From: Branchiostoma floridae
Lineage: Eukaryota; Chordata; Leptocardii; Amphioxiformes; Branchiostomatidae
DNA: 60,000 nt
Assembly: GCF_000003815.2 (NCBI RefSeq)
Contig: NC_049981.1
Location: 13,663,035-13,723,034, forward strand
Reading direction: 5' to 3'
The position numbers and the translations under genes were made by a program. Shown piece after piece: positions 36,675 through 46,144 of this stretch; the stretch's first letter is position 1; every line of letters begins with the position of its first letter. A model generated the notes under the pieces. It saw only the letters and a list, made by a program, of their open reading frames with translations. It did not search any database and was not told the origin of the DNA.

Positions 36675-38704
36675 AAGAAAGAAAAAAACATTTTTATTTT
36701 CGGCATCAGACAGTAAAACTGTACACATGATTTTTGTTTCGTTTTTGATCCTTGATACCAAAAACACATTGATAGCTGTATACAATTCTTAAATATGTAA
36801 AGTCTATTTTTCATCAGTATCTTTCCTTAAGCCATAAAGCTATCTTGTGGTGTAGTCTTTATATTCAATGACCCAAAAGTTCACCCTTCTGTGACTATCT
36901 TAGTTGACAGTGACTCAGACATTGTTATGATTATACATGTTGTCCTTGTTTTAAGTAGTTAGTATATTCATTGGAATATTGTGGGCTTGATGCTAGTGGT
37001 ATAAGTTAATCATTTGTCTTATGTGCGCTGTGTATTATGTACTACACAGTATGTACCATATAGTATACACGGAGTAGTATATATACTACCTCGACTTTTT
37101 AAAATATCTTCCCCGGTAAGAAAAACATATTGTTCTTTTCTTATTTGTTCTTCTGTCAGGAGCCAATCAGAGATTAGAATTGCGTTAGGATAAAATCTTG
37201 TAAATATGAGACTTTTTACTTGCGCACAATATCATAGGGCGAGACTTGTGTAATAGCATCATTATCTTATTGACCTGATTCAGAAATCAAGTAGATGTAG
37301 ATTGCTTTTTTTACTCACACACTATACTATAGGGCGAGCCTAACTAGTATTGTGTGTTAGTGGCTTATCGGGGAAATATGCCTTTTTAGTTTCACGTTTC
37401 TTTCTCTACATGTGGCCACATGTATGAACTTGTGAACATGTTTGCGTCATATGATTCTCGGACTGTGTTCTGGAATTAAGTAGATTGATTTGAGTTTGTG
37501 GGAAGACCTACAAATCACAGTACCAATACAGACTGACATGTTCCACTGGCCTGGATGAACAGAAGACAACAGTCATCATTGCTCAAAAGTAGACATCACA
37601 CCAACATTCGCGCAAATGAAATAAATCAACATCGCGGTTACGTTTGTATTTCATTGATTATATATTTTACTTCTTTCTCCTCATTTCTACACCATTCAAC
37701 AATTAAACAGTAAAACAAAATGACAAATATATAAAATCGTAACAAACATACCTGAGATATAACAGCAATATAAATGAAACCCCTTCCATAACAAACTATC
37801 GCTGTATATATTTAAACAACACATTCCAAAGCAAACTGAAATAAGAAAAATCGAAATAAAGAAAATATTTGGATATAGGCTGATCTTAAGCGACTGAACC
37901 CAGGTAGTATTTTACTGTAAGGATAGTACATTATATATATCCATTTATCTATTCATCAAAATGCTATCTAATTCGGTTTAACTATAGACATTCTATGTTC
38001 AAAATCTCAAAACACTTCTCGCCCAAATGTTGTACAATGTTGTAGTGTGGCAAATCAGGCTGTTGGACAGGTATGCTAATTGTCCGCCATTTTGAGTACC
38101 TGTCCTGCGGCGAAGGTACAATGGCGCCCCCTTTTGGCAGATTAATCTTAAACCAAGGACGTTATGCGTCTTTTCTTAGACTAGTGCTTCCATTTGCACC
38201 GATAACGAGCTATATAAACCTCTGTGGCACATTTTAGAAGGACGTAAATACTAGTACATGGATCAGATAAATATTATTTATTTCACACACATTCTATGAA
38301 CAAGCCAGATTAGAAATATCCATATTTACATGCATTTAAATTTCTAGCACAATACAAGCAAAACAAATGCAGCTACGGCACATGTACAGTACAGTACAAC
38401 GGCATACAAGTTGCAATTAAATTCAATGTATTTTTTACCTTGGAGAATACTAGTATGTGGTACCGTAAGCGCACTACACATTGCTGTATGTAAATTTTTG
38501 CGATTATTCCTGTGACAAAACCCATAATAACATAGAATCCATGTGGTAGTTTCACCTTTTTCTATCTTAGTGTACATTCATTCATTCCTTGAGGTAGCAA
38601 GATTCTGGTACTTTTAGCTGCATAGATACTCCTATAACTCCTGATTTGAAATAAAGAGAATCGCCACTATGACATAAGGTCTTACCAAATCAAATAAAGG
38701 TCAA
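36675..38704. other. Convergent intergenic region downstream of two sulfotransferase genes
   Basis: About 2 kb lie between the EGF-sulfotransferase stop and the stop of the minus-strand sulfotransferase. It is AT-rich, with no recognised coding sequence. A ccgccatttt box (YY1-like on the minus strand) occurs near 38090 and a caaggacgttat repeat end at 38154. Confidence 0.45.
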
Positions 38705-40201
38705 TCATTTAATATCTAACAAGGACACATTCGGTCCATGAAAGTTCAGGGAACTATCGCTCATCTCTGATTCCGACATCACAAATTTGTAACCATGCAT
38801 ATACATAGCTTCCTTGCAAATCGACTGTATTTTTTGCACGTCTTTAAAGTTTAGTTTTGTTCGCCATTCATTCATTGTCTTCTCTGGGTCTTTTTTCGTT
38901 CCGAATGGATCTCTTCTCTCCTTAATTTTTTTAGACGTTTTGGTATGGGTCTGAAGCCATTTAGTGACATTTTCATGACTAGGGGTATCTATGAATTTGT
39001 ATACTTTTTTCATCAATCCTATTGGATTTCTTCCAATGTCCTCGTATCGCAGGAGTGCGTGGTGCTTTTGCAGCCAACTGTTGGGTCCCTGGTTTGTTGG
39101 TTTGTTTCTTGTCATCCAGTCACAGAGTTCCCGAACTTCATTTTCATCCACCTGGTTATGCAGAGCGGTCATGACTGAGACGTTCTTCTGGACCAGTGAC
39201 AGTCGTGACGCAATGACTCCGCGGGGATCTCTTACTAATTGGATCACCTTTAGATTTATCTCAGCGTTTTCAGCAATCTGCTGAAGAGGGTCGATGTCTT
39301 CAAGTCGTATTGTCTTGATGGCTGTGAATCTCTTTGTTAGACAAGCGTTACCCACAACTTGTGACATTTTGTCGTCGGGTATGGGGCATCGACCGGGCCA
39401 TTGAGACGTAAAGTTTCTGTATCTTGCACAAAGCCCGTCTACAGCCCTACACGTTGCCATCACCCCAAGGCCTTTTGAGGTAAGATAGACGTTCAAAATG
39501 TCTTGAACCCCGTCCAATCTGCAGTCAGCCAAGCTGTGGAGCCATTCAACCTGAAATTTCGGACTGTTATATGTTTTATTTCTATGATTTTCAAGAGCCC
39601 AGATCGGTTCAAAGATGTAGAAGGCTTCGGGGTGCTGGTTGAATATTTCTCCAACAAATGTTGAGCCGCTCCTCATCCGGGTCATGATGATCACTGCAGT
39701 TCGTTTGTGTTCCGCAGCTTCCGTCGATGTGGGCTTGACTGGTTCTTGTGGTGTAGGTTTGCCACACTTGCAATCTGAGTATTTTGGTGCAGGCTGGGCA
39801 TTATCTGGCTCTTTTGGTGCAGGCTGGACATTATCTGGCACTTTTGGAATAGGCTGGGCATTATTTGGCTGTTTTGGTGCAGACTGGGCATTATCTGGCT
39901 CTTTTGGTGCAGGCTGGGCATTATCTGGCTCTTTTGGTGTATGTTTGACGTTGTCCGGTACTTTTACTGTAGGCGGGGCATGATGTGGTTCATTAGGTGA
40001 CAATAAAGAAGTCTCGGTCGCTCGTGTCTCCCGTTCCACTCGACTTCGCACCTCAGCAGGGGTTTCGAACTTAGATTTAGCCGCCTCACGTGCGTCATTC
40101 GGCAGCATGACGAGGTAATACATGAAGCTTGTACACCCGACACAGAACACTAAAAGAAGGGCTTTCTTCAGACTCAAACATCGTTTATACATTTTGATCA
40201 T
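38705..40201 (-). CDS. Intronless Gal/GlcNAc/GalNAc 6-O-sulfotransferase-type enzyme, 498 aa
   Basis: A single uninterrupted frame. Residues 12-33 form a membrane segment after a short basic tail (type II, Golgi). A stem rich in Pro, Asp, Asn and Gln follows, with six consecutive decapeptides (residues 81-140, e.g. EPDNAQPAPK). The catalytic domain begins near 167 with the 5' PAPS loop TRMRSGSTFVGEIF (174-187) and FYIFEPIW; the 3' phosphate motif is VIQLVRDPRGVIASRL (319-334), followed by WLQKHHALLRYEDI. These are signatures of the CHST1/3/7-type sulfotransferases that add sulfate to carbon 6 of Gal, GlcNAc or GalNAc; many members have a single coding exon. N-glycosylation sequons (NKT, NFT, NVS, NVT) are present. 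Upstream leader exons are not visible, and the acceptor sugar cannot be told from sequence. It is unrelated in exon structure to the two other sulfotransferases. Confidence 0.93.
   Translation of the reverse strand: MIKMYKRCLSLKKALLLVFCVGCTSFMYYLVMLPNDAREAAKSKFETPAEVRSRVERETRATETSLLSPNEPHHAPPTVKVPDNVKHTPKEPDNAQPAPKEPDNAQSAPKQPNNAQPIPKVPDNVQPAPKEPDNAQPAPKYSDCKCGKPTPQEPVKPTSTEAAEHKRTAVIIMTRMRSGSTFVGEIFNQHPEAFYIFEPIWALENHRNKTYNSPKFQVEWLHSLADCRLDGVQDILNVYLTSKGLGVMATCRAVDGLCARYRNFTSQWPGRCPIPDDKMSQVVGNACLTKRFTAIKTIRLEDIDPLQQIAENAEINLKVIQLVRDPRGVIASRLSLVQKNVSVMTALHNQVDENEVRELCDWMTRNKPTNQGPNSWLQKHHALLRYEDIGRNPIGLMKKVYKFIDTPSHENVTKWLQTHTKTSKKIKERRDPFGTKKDPEKTMNEWRTKLNFKDVQKIQSICKEAMYMHGYKFVMSESEMSDSSLNFHGPNVSLLDIK
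39782..39961 (-). repeat. 30-bp coding minisatellite, six units (decapeptide stem repeat)
   Basis: Six tandem 30-base units encode residues 81-140 of the 6-O-sulfotransferase. Unit variants are VPDNVKHTPK, EPDNAQPAPK, EPDNAQSAPK, QPNNAQPIPK, VPDNVQPAPK and EPDNAQPAPK. All stay in frame. They probably form an extended stem holding the catalytic domain away from the membrane. Confidence 0.95.
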
Positions 40202-40544
40202 CTGTTCCTTTTTTCCAGCTATAGAAAAGTCAGTTTAGTTCTCAGATATATTAGATAATTTGTTGAAATCTTGCTCAAGACTCTCCGCAAACTTGTTCTT
40301 TACAGCGATGATCTGTATCTGTAAGAAAAGACATGTTCGTGATGTTTAGTTGAAAGGTAATCAGGTAAGTTGAGATAGAGAGTGAGTTATACATCATCAT
40401 CTTCACCGCATTTCAGGGTACACACTAGGGCGGGAGTTCTTAGAGTTATACATAGAGACACTCTGACACACATACATACATACATACAGAAAGAGAGAGA
40501 CACAAATACACTGACACACATGTACTAACACACGTACATATAAA

Positions 40545-40582
40545 CACACACACAAACGCAGTGGCACACATGTACTAACATG

Positions 40583-40613
<31 letters not shown>

Positions 40614-40653
40614 CGTGGCACACACACACACACACATAAACATACACACACAC

Positions 40654-40689
<36 letters not shown>

Positions 40690-40702
40690 ACACACACACA
40701 CA

Positions 40703-40740
<38 letters not shown>

Positions 40741-40745
40741 TGGAC
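40545..40745. repeat. Long (CA)n microsatellite
   Basis: Interrupted CA/CG repeats over about 200 bases, about 350 bases upstream of the 6-O-sulfotransferase start codon. On the minus strand they read as spurious Cys-Val open frames. The alternating purine-pyrimidine sequence could adopt Z-DNA. Confidence 0.95.
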
Positions 40746-43190
40746 ACACACAGATAATCATAAACAACAATTCACTCCCTTGTGATTTTCGACATGTCGT
40801 TCAACCAGAAATTTCACACTGAGTACCGCAGGGATGGCAATAGAATAATACCTTTCCAAATGCTTCAAGATAAGATCACTCTGGTGACATCTTGGACGAG
40901 GTCAGACTAAAAGGCTTCTGCACATTAACTCAACAATTTATCAAGATTTCAGAGACCTCACATTTTCACCTCTGCGGGATACTGGGAGCTTCTGTAGATG
41001 TACTGTTTTATCTGCAAGTTGTTTTGTTGAGTAGGTCGAATTTATTTGATTATATGGGAATTCCCAAAATGATACGAGCGTAGGAATAAAAAAGTTTGGC
41101 ATAAAGAAAAGTTGTCAGGAAGGTTGAACAAAAGAATGAACAGATAGCATAATCCATTTCAATCGATGTCTTCTCTGGCCAAGCTACATGTATTGTTTGT
41201 GGAAAAGTGACTTATCTAATATCTATGCAAGGTAAACTCACAATTATGGAATTCCCATCATCTACCATTAAGGCACTAAGTTTGTATCATTTTCGCATTA
41301 ATCATGCCAATATGGCCCTTATTAATAACAAAATATCATTCTTTGATAGCTAGCTTCATTTCGGGTCACCGGTTTTGAATTTGGCAGGATGTCACAAGAC
41401 ATCACCTTAAACCCACCTCTGTCACTTATAATGAACTGTTTGGCGTGAACTGTGCCAATCAAAATGACGTCCAGACAAGTTCAGTAGGCTTTGATGAATC
41501 CGTGTGATCACACTTGTTCAAACCACCACAAAATATAGTGTGCGGTTACATTAAATCGCCGAGCAAAGATAGTCCATTGTGATTGTTGATTTTCGGTAAT
41601 TCGTTAAGTGCCAGTAGAATTGTCTACAACTGTACTTCTGATCAGTTACAGGCTGCAGCGTTCACCTAACATGTGATACAAAACCCCACATATCATTAAG
41701 TAGGACTGGTTGTGCAAACCTGGAATACATCGTGTGCGATTGTTGTAACTCTTTTATCTGGCCTAGTTCCTGAGATCGTACGGTTTCTGAGAATGCTCGA
41801 CCATTGTTGCACTGTAACAGGTCGACCTTCTTCCCCAAGCGTTGCAATATATAGACACATTAAAACATATTCAACATACAACTCTCATCATGGACTCCTG
41901 AAAGGTTTATCATATAGATCATCAAATTCTTATTATGATTAAAACATATCATATGTGATTACAATTCCTTTCATGTATGATTCACATCGGCCTACTTATC
42001 ATACTGTTTCCTGTGGCCTTCTGTGAATTACTTAACCCAAACATCGAAAATCTGTAAGAAAATGTCTTTTACATGAACTCACCTATTTCTGGACCACTTT
42101 AGATGTCACAGTGCTTGTAGAGAGCGCTTTAGGTCCAAATTAGACGTATTTTAGACAGGAAAAGAAGAAACATGTCCAGCCGCTCCACAGAACAGTATCT
42201 GACAGGATACGCGGTGTGCCTGAATGCGTGATCTCTGACCCAGCACACTTGTCGAACCGGTTCTGTTGCGTCATACGTGACAACTTATAATTTGTGCTGA
42301 CGGTAGAGATGTCATTGAGTCTTTACGAAATCACTGCACAAATGTACGGGACAACCCATAGTTAAGAATACAGAACAGTTAGCTTAAACCTTGTGTATCT
42401 TTCACCAGTGGGCTTAGTTCTATAAATGCTGATAACAGTTTAGTTATCTATCTGAATGCTTTGCTAATTAGGTAAAAAGACGACTGAGGTCTTTGAACTG
42501 TGCAAGGACAACGTCTTTTGTGCCCGTCACTAAGCGCATAACTGCTGGGTACATAACGTCCTTCAAGTATTTGACTGCCGAATAAATGGTCTACAACATA
42601 CGCGGTCAATAACCTTATCATGTAATAGTAACTGACCTTGTCACGAGTTTGATGCACAAAATTGGCCCAGCCGTCAGTCAAAATCAATTATAGAACCTAA
42701 AGTGATAAGAATGATATCACTTTTCCAAATACAGATCCTCGCGGAATAGGTATTGTTGAAATGTTAAGATATAGATTCGGTACATTTGCCAGGTGACGCA
42801 TCAAACGCTGTCATGTGTGGCTAAGACGGCCACACCTCCTAAGCTCTGTGGTACAGGTAGAAAGGGATGCCGATTTGATGATATGGATTAAATCTTCTTG
42901 GCACCCCAAAACTGATTAAATAGAGCGCACGGAAAATGTTGGTCACTAGAAAATTGCTTTCATTATGAAATCTAAGTGGCCAGGAAGGTTGAACAAATGA
43001 CTGAACACATACCCAACAATGAAGTCTAAATATATTTGCTGTACGATGATAGTATCTTGTTTGACTTGTTTGACTTTGAAAAGCTAAGGGCTCAAAATGT
43101 TACTTTAAGTTAATAGACAAGTCACTATAGCTAATATTTTTCAACTTAGTTGAACTGATACACATAGCAAAAAAAAAACAATGGAAAAAA

Positions 43191-43470
43191 TCATTCTACG
43201 ACATCAGTATCCGTTTTCCGTGATTTCTTTGAGATGTATTTCATGTATTTTCTCATTTTGCCGCTTCTTTTTAGGATTTCCGTACAGTCGCAAACATGTC
43301 TAACCACTGAAGGATGATGTCCATGTTGAATCGGATGAAAATTGACGCACGCGCGGATGTCACCAATTTGACATGGTTTATGATGTCCTTGGTGTAACCA
43401 AGTCAGTGTTGCCTTTACCATGACGGGCCACAAACCAAGCGGAAAATATAGGACCCTAAGGATATCCTGG
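43191..43470 (-). CDS. Possible orphan exon for a small basic cysteine-containing protein
   Basis: An open minus-strand frame ends in TGA at 43191. It contains KPCQIGDIRACVNFHP, then HVCDCTEILKR and a Lys/Arg-rich tail (KMRKYMKYISKKSRK). It can be followed upstream through a hydrophobic stretch (VLYFPLGLWPVMV) to a potential acceptor ccttag near 43463. Regular Cys placement and a basic tail are unlike neighbouring noise. No family was recognised, no partner exon or promoter was found, and no ATG-led signal peptide is clear. It may be the last exon of a secreted peptide gene or chance. Confidence 0.25.
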
Positions 43471-44154
43471 GTCTAAACAAGGCAACCTACGTGAAACAGG
43501 TCAGGTAACGCGTATTGTCTTGACGTCACTGCTTATTTGCATACACGGGGAATCTGTCTGACCCCTCCCCTTTCTGATGATGATCCAGTGATAATTGCAG
43601 ACCTTGTAATCATTCCCAACCCAAACTGCAAGTAATATGTCACACCACTTTGGTGCAGATTGAGTATCGGGTGACACACATTGTAGTTAATTCATCTTAT
43701 GGCAGAAGATAGTGCAAAAAAAGTTGTCCCCATTTCCTTCCATTCACCAACCCATCTATTAACCCCATCTAAATCACCCTTCATGTCCTTGCTTCCATCT
43801 CGACTTCCTGCGAAAAGACCAGAATTATGATTTGACGGTCTCCTTTAGTATTACCACCATTCTCGCCGCGGCCAGGAGCGGTACTGCAGCTTAGGCTCCA
43901 ACAGGGAACATAGTCCATATATGTAAAGCTATATTGAATACATGACGCTAAGAAATAAAATGATCTTTCAGACTCTTAAGAACACGACTGTTGCATTAAT
44001 GACAAGGTACGACAAGAAGTACACACGGACCCAAAGGAGGAATCATCGTTGCGTGCACTGGGAAAAAGCTTCGTTTTGAAAGCCAGCTGCAGAACACAAG
44101 CTGGAAGAATTGTAAAAGAAAACAAATTTAAAACACTATCCTCAGTAGCGCGGA

Positions 44155-44240
44155 CTGACTTCCCTGGCCAAATTTCCTGATTTCTCTTCCAAATTGCACG
44201 ATTCCCGTACCCCCATAGAATGGCCTAGTAGAGGCTAAGT
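44155..44240. repeat. Dispersed repeat copy B (partner at 7577)
   Basis: Matches 7577-7665 in the same orientation, including cccgtacccccatag and the closing gaggcta. It is probably a fragment of a dispersed element. Confidence 0.6.
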
Positions 44241-45403
44241 GGAAGTAACTGAGAGAACAATTTATGTTGATTGTCACTTTCTGAAAGGCTACCAAAGTGA
44301 AATCTCAAAAGTAAAGACCATAGGCCCTGTTTGGGAATGTGTCCAAGTGGATTTGGCTAATTGTGTAGTAACGTTTACAGTTAAAAGGCTAAAATATGTT
44401 ATGAATATGGTAACATATTAAGGAACATTACATAGAGGGGAAACTCCACATTCAAGAACCAATTTCTTTAATATAACAACACACAGAAATGTGACAAAAT
44501 TGTACATCTTTTCATAGAGGTCCATCTGTGCAAAAATATCAAACTGTGTATTTACAAGATTTTGAAAATATTTTTTTGGTTTGGAGAAAAGAATTCTTTA
44601 ACAACAACATCAGAACTCTATATATACACAACAGCAAAATGTACACTTCTTAAGTGACAAATGTACACTACTTAACATTTAAAAAAAACTAGAAATTCAA
44701 ATCTACAGCCCATGTTTTTAACTGGAATGTTGACCATATATACTCAAAATATATATTATATATTCATATGAGTATACATCAATACATGCTTAATGTGGCA
44801 TAATGAAACTTATATTCCATTTGTTAATGTATAAACAAAATCGTACACGCGTACATAAAAATCTTGGTTATGATAGACATAACTTTGAGTTGACCCTCGA
44901 ATATAAAATGGATTGTTCCAAGTGTACCAAACAATAGGGGGGAGGTAATGTTTTCTGATCGAAGCAGAGCTGAGTCTTTGGTAAGGAACATTTGAAGGCA
45001 CAAAGATTTGTTTAAAATGTCAAAACTATCATTTCACTATAATGGTCAACTAAGATATTTACATAGTTCACGAGAAGTGACTTAGAGGGAACCACAATAA
45101 TAGTATCAATCAAAACAATCACTTTTTAACTTCCAGAATTTCCACTAACAGTGAAGAACTCAGCATATTTCATTGTGCATGTACAACTTCAAAGTTGTAA
45201 ATGGACTTATTGAAACTGTTAAGCATAAGTGAACTGATTTATGTACATTCTAACTTTTCCTTGGCACAGCAGAATATGTTGGCTAAAAATAATCGACTAT
45301 ACAGTAAATATTGACACTTGAAGTCAGAGTAGTAAAAATTGGGATCTTTTAGAAGACAAGTAGCGAGAAATCCTTCCTATTCTAGCTCCAGTTTGCTTCC
45401 ACG

Positions 45404-45719
45404 CAGGGTTCAGAACTTCTAGCCAATGTCCGTCCTTCTGTCCTTTGACGGAATTTTGCTGCTGGGGACGGACAAAAACTTAGCCCTTTCTGTCCCGTGA
45501 CGGACAAAAATCGTCATGTTAAGACTCTAATTGAACCAAGCTGAGTCTACCAGCAAAATTTCCCCCTCAAAATAAAGGAAATAGCATTTCAGAGGATCTA
45601 GATTTCAAAATTTCCCCAGGAGCATATCCTCAGACCCCACTAGGATTGTCACGCCTTCGACAGGATTACCTTTAAAAATCCAGGGGACAGATAAAAATTT
45701 CAAGCTGGCTAGAACACTG
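45404..45719. mobile_element. hAT-like MITE copy B (inverse orientation to 28048)
   Basis: It begins cagggttcagaacttctagcc and ends ggctagaacactg. This is the reverse complement of the element in MCCC2 intron 13, with shared interior blocks (gacggacaaaaa, ctaattgaaccaag, aataaaggaaatagca). It lies about 125 bases from the 75-bp array that overlaps the coiled-coil gene's stop codon. Confidence 0.7.
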
Positions 45720-45844
45720 CTCCAATGATTGCTTCAATGATGACTCCCCATCCTGTCCCCAACAAGCAAATTTCCATCCCAGGATGGAGGCAAGGGTTCT
45801 GCAAGGAAGTGATGAAAGGAACAAACGGAGCTAGAATAGGATGG

Positions 45845-46144
45845 CTACAGTGTACGAGAATGGGGAAGTGTAAATGTTTACGCGGAAGCCACGTTAGCCT
45901 GCATGTTGGACATCTCCTGCTACAGTGTACGAGACCGGGGAAGTGTCAATGTTTACGCGGAAGCCACGTTAGCCTGCATGTTGGACATCTCCTGCTACAG
46001 TGTAGGAGACCGGGGAAGTGTAAATGTTTACGTGGAAGCCACGTTAGCCTGCATGTTGGACATCTCCTGCTACAGTGTACAAGACCGGGGAAGTGTCAAT
46101 GTCTACGCGGAAGCCACGTTAGCCTGCATGTTGGACATCTCCTG
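45845..46144. repeat. 75-bp tandem array (4 units) overlapping the stop codon of the coiled-coil gene
   Basis: Four units start at 45845, 45920, 45995 and 46070 with a period of exactly 75. The innermost unit (46070-46144) contains the last 13 codons and the TAG stop (46103-46105) of the coiled-coil gene; the other three lie in its presumed 3' untranslated region. Each outer copy keeps a stop (TAA) at the same place. The plus strand reads open through all four units as 25-residue repeats, considered a shadow frame. Confidence 0.93.

Larger units (their letters stand above)
40202..46102. other. 5.9-kb intergenic region with repeats and one possible orphan exon
   Basis: This is the longest gene-poor stretch. 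It holds CA repeats (40545-40745), a possible cysteine-containing exon (43191-43470, minus), dispersed repeat B (44155-44240), an hAT-like MITE (45404-45719) and a 75-bp tandem array (from 45845). Nothing else with coding character was recognised. Confidence 0.5.

Noticed and set aside
38085-38100. YY1-like ccgccatttt box as a promoter
   Set aside because: It sits between convergent genes with no gene start nearby on either strand.
40403-40770. Cys-Val-rich minus-strand ORFs
   Set aside because: Translation of a CA microsatellite.
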